A program made the translations under genes and the position numbers. The notes under the pieces were generated by a model. The model ran no database searches. It worked only from the letters and a program-made list of their open reading frames with translations, and was not told the DNA's origin. Of a stretch of DNA of 17,704 bases, positions 7,348 to 14,877 are shown piece by piece (position 1 is the stretch's first letter; each line of letters opens with the position of its first letter). Source of the DNA: Salinarimonas sp051117315 (GTDB lineage: Bacteria > Pseudomonadota > Alphaproteobacteria > Rhizobiales > Beijerinckiaceae); the NCBI GenBank assembly GCA_051117315.1, contig JBNPEA010000141.1, positions 1 to 17,704 of the forward strand. The letters are read 5' to 3'.

Positions 7348-8745
7348 ATGAAGATCGTCGTCTGCGGCGCCGGACAGGTGGGATCCACCATCGCGCGCCA
7401 TCTCGCCAACGAGGGGATCGACGTCACCGTCGTGGATTCCGATCCGGGCCAGGCCCGGCGCGTCGACGAATCCTACGAGGTGCGCGGCATGGTCGGCCAC
7501 GCCTCGCACCCGGAAGTGCTCGAGCGCGCCGGCTGCCGCGAGGCGGACATGCTGATCGCGGTCACCCGCTCCGACGAGGTGAACATGGTGGCCGCCCAGG
7601 TCGCCTATTCGCTCTTCCGCGTGCCGCGGCGCATCGCCCGCGTGCGCCACCACGGCTATCTCGACCCCTATTCCCGCGCGCTCTACGCCGCCGACCAGAT
7701 GCCGATCGATGTCGTGATCTCGCCCGAGCTCGAGGTGGCGAACGGGGTCGCGCGGCGCCTGCGCACGCCCGGCGCCTTCGACACGGTGCCGCTGGCGGAA
7801 GGCCGTGTGCAGCTGATGGGCATCCACACCGACACGCCGGGCTGCGCGCTGACCGGGCGCACGCTCGCCGAGGTTCCGCAGGTGATGCCCGATCCGCACA
7901 TGATCGTCGTCGCCATCGTGCGCGACGGCCAGGCCTTCGTGCCCAAGGGCGCCGACCGGATCGAGAAGGGCGACGACGTCTACGTCGTCACCGAGCCCTC
8001 GCGGGTCGACCGGGTGATGGCGGTGTTCGGCCACGAGGAGCGCGTCGCGCGCCGCGTCGTCATCGTCGGCGGCGGCAACGTGGGGCTCAACCTCGCCAAG
8101 ATGCTCGCCCGCGAGGCGCCCTACGTGCGCCTCAAGATCATCGAGAATTCCCGTGAGCGCGCCGAGATCGTCTCGCGCGACCTCGGCGACCGGGCCGTGG
8201 TGCTGCACGGGGACGCGCTCGACACCGACGTGCTCGAGGAGGCGAACGCCGGCTCGGCCGAGACGGTGGTGGCCGTCACCAACGACGACGAGACCAACAT
8301 CTTCTCCTCGGTGCTGGCCAAGCGCATGGGCTGCAAGCGCGCCATCACGCTCGTCAACAAGACGAGCTACGAGCCGATCATGCCCTCGCTCGGCATCGAC
8401 GCGGTGGTCTCGCCCAACGCCATCACCATCTCGACGATCCTGCGCCACGTGCGCCACCGTTCGGTGTCGGCGCTCTACACGCTGCGCGAGGAGTTCGGCG
8501 AGGTGATCGAGGCGAAGGCGCAAGGAGGGTCGAAGCTCGTCTCCGGCCCGATCAACCAGATCGGCCTGCCCGACGGCATGCTGATCGGCGCGGTGGTGCG
8601 CGGCGAGCAGGTCGTCATCCCGCATGGGGACTTCCGGGTTCAGGCGGGGGACTCGGTCATCGCCATGGTGACCTACAAGGCGCTGAAGAAGGCCGAGGCC
8701 TTCCTGGCGGGAACGGGACCCGACATCCGCATCGGCGAGCGCTGA
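7348..8745 (+). CDS. trkA: Trk potassium uptake system, NAD-binding gating protein TrkA
   Basis: 465 residues, close to the 458 of E. coli TrkA, with the same duplicated plan. The first RCK-N Rossmann domain has the dinucleotide motif GAGQVG at 7-12 and the adenosine-binding acid Asp30 (VTVVDSD). An RCK-C domain follows at about 150-217. The second RCK-N domain has GGGNVG at 241-246 with an acid at Glu266, and a second RCK-C ends near residue 458. TrkA sits on the cytoplasmic face of TrkH and opens it according to NAD(H) and nucleotide state. The ATG at 7348 begins directly with the Rossmann beta strand (MKIVVCGAG), so the start is secure although its ribosome-binding site (GGGCAGGG) is poor. 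trkH follows after only 5 bases, so the two are co-transcribed. Confidence 0.97.
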   Translation: MKIVVCGAGQVGSTIARHLANEGIDVTVVDSDPGQARRVDESYEVRGMVGHASHPEVLERAGCREADMLIAVTRSDEVNMVAAQVAYSLFRVPRRIARVRHHGYLDPYSRALYAADQMPIDVVISPELEVANGVARRLRTPGAFDTVPLAEGRVQLMGIHTDTPGCALTGRTLAEVPQVMPDPHMIVVAIVRDGQAFVPKGADRIEKGDDVYVVTEPSRVDRVMAVFGHEERVARRVVIVGGGNVGLNLAKMLAREAPYVRLKIIENSRERAEIVSRDLGDRAVVLHGDALDTDVLEEANAGSAETVVAVTNDDETNIFSSVLAKRMGCKRAITLVNKTSYEPIMPSLGIDAVVSPNAITISTILRHVRHRSVSALYTLREEFGEVIEAKAQGGSKLVSGPINQIGLPDGMLIGAVVRGEQVVIPHGDFRVQAGDSVIAMVTYKALKKAEAFLAGTGPDIRIGER

Positions 8746-8750
8746 GCCCG

Positions 8751-10238
8751 ATGGCGCGCGTCTCGCTCGACACCTGGGCGCCGCCGGCCTTCCGGCCGAT
8801 CATGCTGCTCGTCGGCGGCATGCTGCTGTCGCTGTCGGCGGCGATGCTGATCCCCGCCGGCTTCGACCTCTACGGACGCAACGAGGACTGGCGCGCCTTC
8901 GCGCTCTCCTCGGTCGTCACCTTCGTCTGCGGCCTGTCGCTCGTGCTGGTCGCCCGCACCCGGCTCGCCGGCGGGCTGACGCTGCGGCAGGCCTTCGTGC
9001 TCACCCCGCTGACCTGGCTCACCGTCGCCCTGTTCGCGGCGCTGCCGCTCTACTTCTCCGACTATGCGCAGCTGCGCGAGAGCTTCGCCAACGCCTTCTT
9101 CGAGTCGATGTCGGGCCTCACCACGACGGGCGCGACCGTCATCGTCGGCCTGCAGGACGCGCCGCCCGGGGTGCTGATCTGGCGGGCGCTGCTGCAGTGG
9201 ATGGGCGGCATCGGCATCATCGGCACGGCCATCGCCATCCTCCCCGCGCTGGGCGTCGGCGGCATGCAGCTGTTCCGCACCGAGAGCTCGGACCGCTCCG
9301 AGAAGGTGCTGCCGCGGGTGCGCGAGATCGCCACCGCCATCGTCTCGCTCTACGTCGGCTTCACGGTGATCTGCGCCGTCGCCTATTGGGTCGCGGGGAT
9401 GACGCCCTTCGACGCGCTGGCGCATTCGCTGACCACGATCGCGACGGCGGGCTTCTCCACGCACGACAACTCGCTCGGCAACTGGGTGAACCCCGCCATC
9501 CATTGGATCGCCGTCTTCGGCATGCTGGCGGGCGCCGTGCCGTTCGTGCTCTATCTGCGCCTGTTCCAGGGCGAGCTCGACACGCTGCGAAACAGCCAGG
9601 TGCGCGTCCTGTTCGGCTTCCTCGCCGTGGTCGTCGCGCTGATGAGCCTGTGGCTCGTCTCCACGGAGCGCTACGCGCTCGGCGACGCCATCCGCCACGC
9701 ATCCTTCAACGTCGTCTCGGTGGTGACGACGACGGGCTTCGCCTCGACCGACTACGGCGCCTGGGGCAACGTGGCGGTGGGCGTGTTCTTCGGCCTGATG
9801 TTCGTGGGCGGCTGCACCGGCTCCACCGCGGGCGGCGTGAAGATCTTCCGCTACGAGGTGATGGCGCGGCTGCTGCACAGCCACTTCCTGCACCTGCTCT
9901 ACCCCCGCGGCGTCTTCCCCCGCACCTACGCCAAGCGCCCCCTCCCCGACGACGTCGTCGCCTCGGTGGTGGTGTTCTTCTCGCTGTTCTTCGTGTGCTA
10001 CTCGATCATCACCATCGTGCTGATGTCTTTCGACCTCGACTTCCTCACCAGCGCCTCGGCGGCCGTGAGCGCCCTGTCGAACGTCGGCCCCGGGCTCGGC
10101 CCGATCATCGGGCCGGCCGGCAATTTCTCCTCGCTGCCGGACCCGGTGAAATGGGTGCTGGCCTTCGCGATGCTGCTGGGGCGGCTCGAGCTGTTCACGG
10201 TGTTGATCCTGTTCATGCCGCGGTTTTGGCGGGGGTGA
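8751..10238 (+). CDS. trkH: Trk potassium uptake channel subunit TrkH
   Basis: 495 residues, typical length. All four pore-loop selectivity filters are visible: SGLTTTGAT (121-129), TTIATAGFS (228-236), VVTTTGFAS (324-332) and LSNVGPGLG (442-450), each with the conserved glycine. They are separated by the expected membrane helices (MTM repeats). GGCTGSTAGGVKIFR (353-367) is the conserved gating-loop region after the third filter. With TrkA it forms the main constitutive potassium uptake channel of the inner membrane. The gene lies 5 bases after trkA. Its TGA (10236-10238) directly touches the stop of the convergent STAND gene, leaving no space for a terminator. Confidence 0.97.
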   Translation: MARVSLDTWAPPAFRPIMLLVGGMLLSLSAAMLIPAGFDLYGRNEDWRAFALSSVVTFVCGLSLVLVARTRLAGGLTLRQAFVLTPLTWLTVALFAALPLYFSDYAQLRESFANAFFESMSGLTTTGATVIVGLQDAPPGVLIWRALLQWMGGIGIIGTAIAILPALGVGGMQLFRTESSDRSEKVLPRVREIATAIVSLYVGFTVICAVAYWVAGMTPFDALAHSLTTIATAGFSTHDNSLGNWVNPAIHWIAVFGMLAGAVPFVLYLRLFQGELDTLRNSQVRVLFGFLAVVVALMSLWLVSTERYALGDAIRHASFNVVSVVTTTGFASTDYGAWGNVAVGVFFGLMFVGGCTGSTAGGVKIFRYEVMARLLHSHFLHLLYPRGVFPRTYAKRPLPDDVVASVVVFFSLFFVCYSIITIVLMSFDLDFLTSASAAVSALSNVGPGLGPIIGPAGNFSSLPDPVKWVLAFAMLLGRLELFTVLILFMPRFWRG

Positions 10239-13200
10239 TCAGGTCGGCTCGGCGGCTTCGTCTTCGCTAAGCGGCTGCTGGTGCCGCCAGGGCGGTATTT
10301 CGGCGAGCGGGGCGATGACGCTGGTCAGTTCTGGATCGTCGGCGGAGGACGCGAGCAGCATGCGGTGGAAGAATAGCGCCGCGTCGCCGGGGTCCAGACC
10401 GCGTTGGTGCCACCAAACTCCGGCTGCTGCGAGGACGCCTGCCAGCCTCATCAGTGCTGAATGCTGCTTACCTTTGATGATCGTGGGCAAAAACGTCGCC
10501 GCGAGCGCGAACCATGTCTCTGCCTGTTTAGGCTGTGCGCTGGTCCAAAGAAACGCTTCGGGAAATGCCGGGTCGCCCGCTGCCCACCGTGTCGCGACCT
10601 CATGAACGACAGGGCCGAGCGCCGCGTCAAAAGCCGCATCGGTGCTCTCCGAGTACATCACGAGCATTAATCCGAGGAAGTGCTGTGCCAAAACGCCTCC
10701 TGCTTTACTCAAGGGCAGGCGGGGCGCGACGCAGGTCATCAGGCCGAGGAGCCGCCCCGAATTAAAGCCGCCGGCTGACGCGGCAACGACAGCGCTACGC
10801 AAGGCAGCCTCTCCGATCTCCGGATCCTCCAGTCTGGCCGCAGCGCCGAACTGTTGCCAAGCGAACTGCAGCGCACGATCCGGCTCGTCGGCCGCGCGAT
10901 CAACAATGTGGTTTGTGATGCTCTTTGCCCATTGGAGCTGGATCTCGCGATCCTCGAAACCGTTGTCATGCAGCGCGGCAATCATGTCGCGCGCGCGCTC
11001 CGGCTCCTCGGCGGCGCGATGACCGACGTAGTTTGTGACGCTCTTGGCCCATTCGAGCCGGATTTCGCGATCCTCGGTCCCAGAGTCGTGCAGAACGCCG
11101 ATCATGTCGCGCGCGCGCGCCGGCTCCTCCGCGGCGCGACGATTGACATAGTTTGTAATGCTCTTGGCCCATTCGAGCCGGATCTCGCGATCATCGGCCT
11201 TGGCGTCGTGCAGTGCCGCGATCATCTCGCGTGCGCGCAACGGCTCCTCGGCGGCGCATTGATTGACAAAGTTTGTGATGCTACTGGCCCATTCGAGCCG
11301 GATCTCGCGATCATCGGCCCCAGCCTCGTGCAGTGCATCGATCATCTCTCGCGCGCGCTCGGGCTCGTCGGCGGCTCGATCGTGGAGGTAGTTGAACAGG
11401 CTCTTCGCCCATACTAACCGGCTTTCGCGGCTCGGAAATCCGATCAGGTTCAAGCGCAGAAGACGGGTGTACAGAGCGGCTGCGCTCGTCTCATCCAGAT
11501 CCAGAGAGCTGCGAAAGTGCAGAATCTCGGCTGACGCGCGCCACGCGGCGGGATCGCCGCGGCCGAGATAGTCATCGACTGTCGCGGAGAGTACCGCGTC
11601 CGGGCTCACGCCTGACGATCGTCCAGCAGCAAGTCTCAACTCGAAGTGCAGCCAGTAGGCGGCTGGATTGCCCTCCTCCAGTCCCGCGAGCCCCTCGGCC
11701 GCAGGATGCATGCCGAGATCGCGCACCGCCCGGAAGGAGAAGGCGCGCATCGCGTCGCCGTCCCGAATGGTCCAGGCGAGGCGGCGCAGGTCGTCGTCCG
11801 ACGGTTCCGCGCCGAATGGGTTGTCGGCCGGCGACCGGGGCAGCCGAGCCTCGAGGACGAAATATTCCGCGAGCAAATCCGGCGCAAGGGATCGGAGCCC
11901 GCCGTCATCGCCGCCGGAAACCTTGCGTATAGCGGGCCATTGTCGATTCACGGCGGCCTGGTCCGGCGCTAGGGCCGGTGCTTGTGCTTTAAGCTCCTCT
12001 TTTGAGAGCCCGTCGAGGAGCGTCGCGAGGACCAGGATACGCCGCGCTTCCGGTCGCAAGGTAGAGAGCGCTTGAGGTTCCGCCTCGAACAATTCGGCCG
12101 GCCAACGGATCAGCTCGCTCGCGAGCCAGCCGTCCAGCAGCTCCATCAAGCCGTTTGCGGTGATGTTCTCGTCGAGCGCGAGCCGCCAACCCAGCACCAG
12201 GGCGACGAGAGGCCGCCGTCGGCCCGGATCGGCGCGCTCGAGCAACTCCAGGAAGGGCTCCGGCTCGAGCGACGCAACGGGCGGCCGCTCGCGCGCTTCC
12301 AGGACCCATCCGTTCCGTCCGAACTGGACGAGCGTGTCGGGGTCGTCAGGCGTCATGAGCGATAGGGGATCTAGGCGCCCCGGCGTCGGATAGATCTTGC
12401 CACGCAGCGCTGCCCCCTCGCTCTGGCTGGCGCCGGTCACCGTCGCGACGAAGCGCTCGTCCGCGATGCGCTCGATGAGCAGGACGCGCACCTGATGCTC
12501 GAAACTTCGATCCGAGAGCGCGGCGAGGACGTCTCGCACCACGTCGGCCCGGCTCGCCGCGTAGTCCATGACGATGAAGGTCGGCCGCTCCGGCTGCCAA
12601 CTCTTCAGCGCAACCCAGTCGATGGCACCGTCGCGGCGGAGGAAGCCGGCGTCCGCCAGTCCGGAACGGACGAGCTGCTGGCAATATTCTAGAGCGAGGC
12701 GGCTCTTGCCGACGCCGCCGTCACCGCACAGCGCCCACCACCTCAGCTCCTTGCTCTCGGCGGTGAAGAAGGCGTGGAGCGCTCCCAGCTCGCCCTCGCG
12801 GCCGATGAAGGGAATTCGCGGGTTCATGTAGCTGAAGCGATCGAAGCCGAGTTCGCTGATCGTGCCGAGGGTCAGCGTCAAGGGAAGCGGCATGCGCTGG
12901 CGCATGCGCGCCTCGATCCGCTGCAACGCGTCCGTGACCTCCGCCAGCTTGCCTTCGATCCGTCCCGCGGCCTCGGCTATCCAGTCGACGTGCGTGGCGA
13001 GACCCTCGACCCGTGTCGCGAGGTCCTGCGCCACGGCGGCGACGTCCGCCCTGATGGTGTCGAGCTCGGCCCGGATCGCGCCCGCGGCATGGATGTGAAA
13101 CGCGAGCGTCGCTTCTGGGTACGCGCCGGACTTGAGCACCTCGACGAACGCGTCGAGGATGGTTCGGCCGTTCACGGCGATCGTCTGGTCGGCCTCCTCC

Positions 13201-13763
13201 TTCGTGGTCATCAGGCGAGCGAGCGCCGCCTGTGGCGGATCGAGCTGCGCGCGCACGAGGTCGTCTCGTGCGGCCTCCGCGATCTGCCGGGTAACGCCCG
13301 CGAACCAGTCGGGCTCGGCCATGACTTCGGACGTGGCGCGGGACACCACGTCGATGCAGCCGTGAAACGGGTCGTGCGCGAGCAGCTCGCTGCGCTTCGC
13401 CGCGTTGCCGCCGAGCTGCGCAATATAGCTGCGCGCGGACTGGACAAAGCGCGCCATCTCGGCGGCATCGTTTCCGCGCAGCTCCGACTTGGCGAGCTTC
13501 TCGCAGTCGTCGAGCCACGCACGCGCGACGTCGCACCAGGCCAGGATGAGGGCGCGCGCGAGGTCGTGGTTGGCGCTCGGGCTCGCGGGGCGCTGCTTCA
13601 GCGACGTGGCGATCTTGTTGACCGAAAGGCGGCGCATCTCTCGGAGCTTGGCGGGATAGTTCTCCCCCAGCATGACCCCGAGCGCGATGCTCTGAGCCTG
13701 CGCCAGAATCGGGGACGCAGCCGCGGTCAATGCACCGAGAACGAACGAAATCGGCTCTGCCAT
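10239..13763 (-). CDS. STAND-type P-loop NTPase with C-terminal 40-residue helical repeats (NLR-like)
   Basis: 1174 residues from the ATG at 13763. Residues 1-230 are an unassigned, mostly helical region that begins with a hydrophobic stretch (about 5-32). Residues 230-290 are coiled-coil-prone. The NTPase core starts with PFIGREGEL (318-326). It has a full Walker A, GDGGVGKS (347-354), a Walker B strand FIVMDY (396-401, Asp400), and VRVLLIER (425-432) as the sensor strand ending in Arg. WWALCGDGGVGKSRLA is typical of STAND (NACHT/NB-ARC-like) ATPases. A helical region follows, then four 40-residue repeats at 798-957 with partial copies on both sides, and a final helical domain. Such proteins act as signal-triggered switches, often in phage defence; the function here is inferred. 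Parts have lower GC: 32/60 at 10441-10500 against 40/60 at 9421-9480 in trkH. The start is uncertain: GTG 13790 and TTG 13826 are in frame, but a promoter match covers 13826. Confidence 0.85.
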   Translation of the reverse strand: MAEPISFVLGALTAAASPILAQAQSIALGVMLGENYPAKLREMRRLSVNKIATSLKQRPASPSANHDLARALILAWCDVARAWLDDCEKLAKSELRGNDAAEMARFVQSARSYIAQLGGNAAKRSELLAHDPFHGCIDVVSRATSEVMAEPDWFAGVTRQIAEAARDDLVRAQLDPPQAALARLMTTKEEADQTIAVNGRTILDAFVEVLKSGAYPEATLAFHIHAAGAIRAELDTIRADVAAVAQDLATRVEGLATHVDWIAEAAGRIEGKLAEVTDALQRIEARMRQRMPLPLTLTLGTISELGFDRFSYMNPRIPFIGREGELGALHAFFTAESKELRWWALCGDGGVGKSRLALEYCQQLVRSGLADAGFLRRDGAIDWVALKSWQPERPTFIVMDYAASRADVVRDVLAALSDRSFEHQVRVLLIERIADERFVATVTGASQSEGAALRGKIYPTPGRLDPLSLMTPDDPDTLVQFGRNGWVLEARERPPVASLEPEPFLELLERADPGRRRPLVALVLGWRLALDENITANGLMELLDGWLASELIRWPAELFEAEPQALSTLRPEARRILVLATLLDGLSKEELKAQAPALAPDQAAVNRQWPAIRKVSGGDDGGLRSLAPDLLAEYFVLEARLPRSPADNPFGAEPSDDDLRRLAWTIRDGDAMRAFSFRAVRDLGMHPAAEGLAGLEEGNPAAYWLHFELRLAAGRSSGVSPDAVLSATVDDYLGRGDPAAWRASAEILHFRSSLDLDETSAAALYTRLLRLNLIGFPSRESRLVWAKSLFNYLHDRAADEPERAREMIDALHEAGADDREIRLEWASSITNFVNQCAAEEPLRAREMIAALHDAKADDREIRLEWAKSITNYVNRRAAEEPARARDMIGVLHDSGTEDREIRLEWAKSVTNYVGHRAAEEPERARDMIAALHDNGFEDREIQLQWAKSITNHIVDRAADEPDRALQFAWQQFGAAARLEDPEIGEAALRSAVVAASAGGFNSGRLLGLMTCVAPRLPLSKAGGVLAQHFLGLMLVMYSESTDAAFDAALGPVVHEVATRWAAGDPAFPEAFLWTSAQPKQAETWFALAATFLPTIIKGKQHSALMRLAGVLAAAGVWWHQRGLDPGDAALFFHRMLLASSADDPELTSVIAPLAEIPPWRHQQPLSEDEAAEPT
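10893..11372 (-). repeat. Four tandem 120-bp coding repeats in the STAND protein
   Basis: Four full units of exactly 120 bases encode 40-residue helical hairpins. Their consensus is EEPxRARxMIxxLHD, a short loop, then DREIRLEWAKSITNY. Degenerate partial units flank the array out to about 11435 and 10866. DNA identity between units is very high (for example 11161-11200 against 11281-11320 differs at two positions), so duplication is recent or homogenised. The two-helix unit is TPR/Sel1-like, but 40 residues is longer than a standard 34-residue TPR. Confidence 0.92.
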
Positions 13764-13798
13764 TCTGGTCGCCAGCCCTGTCGAGAGCACCTCGTTCG

Positions 13799-13826
13799 AT
13801 GCTATCAGCTCGTGCAGGAAAGACAA
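13799..13826 (-). promoter_or_regulatory. Candidate sigma70 promoter of the STAND gene
   Basis: On the minus strand TTGTCT (13826-13821), 16 bases, then TAGCAT (13804-13799). Each hexamer has 4 of 6 consensus bases. Transcription would start near 13792, about 29 bases before the ATG at 13763, which favours that start over the TTG at 13826. Confidence 0.35.
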
Positions 13827-13852
13827 ACGACGGGCTCAGGGAGACGTTTGGC

Positions 13853-13966
13853 TCAAGGCTCCCCGCCCTCGCCGCGAATGAACCGCAGCTCCGCCCCCTC
13901 TCCGTTCGAGTCGAGGGACTTCCCCCCCGCCCGCTCTAGCGCCTCGCGGATCTTATCCACCGTGCT
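13853..13966 (-). pseudogene. C-terminal remnant of an XRE-type helix-turn-helix regulator
   Basis: The last 37 codons before the TGA at 13853-13855 read STVDKIREALERAGGKSLDS, then NGEGAELRFIRGEG and a short end. This matches the recurrent C-terminus of small alphaproteobacterial XRE regulators as I recall it (TVEKIRxALExAGVEFIxENGGGPGVRLR). The helix-turn-helix part that should precede it is missing; the upstream frame is low-complexity sequence running into the palindromic repeats. The fragment lies 90 bases upstream of the STAND gene, on the same strand. It may be a decayed control gene or debris of the same insertion. The match rests on recalled family sequence. Confidence 0.55.
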
Positions 13967-14086
13967 CGGTGCGCGGCTTCCCCAAAGCCGACGAGCCGCT
14001 CCCCGGCCCCGTGATGAGCCGTTGGATGCAGGTGGATGCGGACCCGCTGGGGTGGCTGGCGGAGTGAGACGTGGGGCGCGCGCGTC

Positions 14087-14129
14087 CCCCCTCTCCGGAA
14101 TGGGAGGAGGGCCAGGGGTGAGGGTGTAC
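14087..14129 (-). repeat. REP-like palindromic element, left copy
   Basis: This arm is the inverted, imperfect counterpart of 14192-14232: read on the minus strand it begins GTACACCCTCACCCCTGGCC and ends GGAGAGGGG. It can fold into an imperfect stem of its own. The family looks like the widespread intergenic CCCTCACCCC...CCTCTCCC repeats of proteobacteria. Confidence 0.7.
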
Positions 14130-14191
14130 AGCCTGCGGGGTTGCACGAGACGCCTGTCGCGGCGGCAGCGTCGGTGCGCGATCGGCCGGCC

Positions 14192-14232
14192 GTACACCCT
14201 CACCCCTGCCCCTCTCCCATCCGGGAGAGGGG
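14192..14232 (+). repeat. REP-like palindromic element, right copy
   Basis: It begins GTACACCCTCACCCCTGCCC and ends in a perfect 10-bp hairpin: CCCCTCTCCC (14209-14218), loop ATCC, GGGAGAGGGG (14223-14232). With the left copy it forms a facing pair 62 bases apart, like a REP doublet or BIME. It lies 69 bases upstream of mobB. It may stop transcription coming from the island, although no T-run follows the hairpin. Confidence 0.75.
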
Positions 14233-14301
14233 TTCCCCCGCGACATCCGCCGCGCCCCGCGCTAGAACCGTCGCCGGATCGTCACGGAGGACAACGGCCC
14301 C

Positions 14302-14865
14302 ATGCGCGTGATCGGGCTCGCCGGCTGGAGCGGCGCGGGCAAGACGACGCTTCTCGCCCGGCTCATCCCGGCCCTCGTCGCCCGCGGCGTCGAGGTCTCG
14401 ACGCTGAAGCACGCGCATCACGCGTTCGACGTCGACCGGCCGGGCAAGGACAGCCACACGCATCGCACCGCCGGCGCACGCGAGGTGCTCGTGGCCTCCG
14501 CCCGGCGCTTCGCGCTGATGCGCGAGTACGCGGCGGGGGAGGAGGAGCCGCCGCTCGGCGCGCTGCTCGAGCGGCTCTCGCCCGTCGACCTCGTCATCGT
14601 CGAGGGCTTCAAGGCCTGGGGGCACCCCAAGATCGAGGTGTTCCGCGCCGCGAACGGCAAGCCGCATCTCTACGACGTCGCGCCCAACGTCCGCGCCGTC
14701 GCGAGCGACGTCGCGCTGCCGGGCGTGGCCCTGCCGGTCGTGCCCCTCGACGACGTCGCGGGGATCGCCGATGTCGCCTTGCGCGAGGCGGTCGACCGCG
14801 ACACCCTCCTCGCCGCCCTCGCGCGGACGCCCGCCCCCGCCCGGCTCAAGCCGGCGCGCGGCTGA
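14302..14865 (+). CDS. mobB: Molybdopterin-guanine dinucleotide biosynthesis protein B
   Basis: 187 residues, normal for MobB, a small GTP-binding P-loop protein that assists MobA in making the MGD form of the molybdenum cofactor. Walker A is GWSGAGKTT (8-16). The family blocks LKHAHHAFDVDRPGKDSHTH (35-54) with the RTAGA continuation, and VIVEGFKAWGHPKIEVFR (98-115), are present. CGGAGG lies 11 bases upstream of the ATG. The next gene, moeA, begins 12 bases after the stop with AGGAG immediately behind the TGA, so the two form an operon. The C-terminal 20 residues are Ala/Pro/Arg-rich and not conserved. Confidence 0.95.
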   Translation: MRVIGLAGWSGAGKTTLLARLIPALVARGVEVSTLKHAHHAFDVDRPGKDSHTHRTAGAREVLVASARRFALMREYAAGEEEPPLGALLERLSPVDLVIVEGFKAWGHPKIEVFRAANGKPHLYDVAPNVRAVASDVALPGVALPVVPLDDVAGIADVALREAVDRDTLLAALARTPAPARLKPARG

Positions 14866-14877
14866 AGGAGCCCGACC

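Larger units (their letters stand above)
13764..14301. other. 538-bp region between the STAND gene and mobB, no intact gene
   Basis: It holds the STAND promoter candidate, the XRE-type remnant and the palindromic pair. A plus-strand frame ending at 14067 (MSRWMQVDADPLGWLAE) has protein-like composition and may be another gene fragment; I do not recognise it. The 69 bases before mobB show no clear promoter. Confidence 0.7.

Noticed and set aside
10893..11372. CRISPR array, because of regular repeats
   Set aside because: The period is 120 bases with no spacers, and the repeats are in frame inside a coding region.
14014..14067. Plus-strand peptide MSRWMQVDADPLGWLAE as a small gene
   Set aside because: It has no ribosome-binding site and only 17 codons. 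It could be the tail of a lost gene, but I cannot name the family.
14209..14232. Intrinsic terminator at the perfect 10-bp hairpin
   Set aside because: No T-run follows on the plus strand, and the hairpin is part of a repeated element, so it is annotated as REP-like instead.
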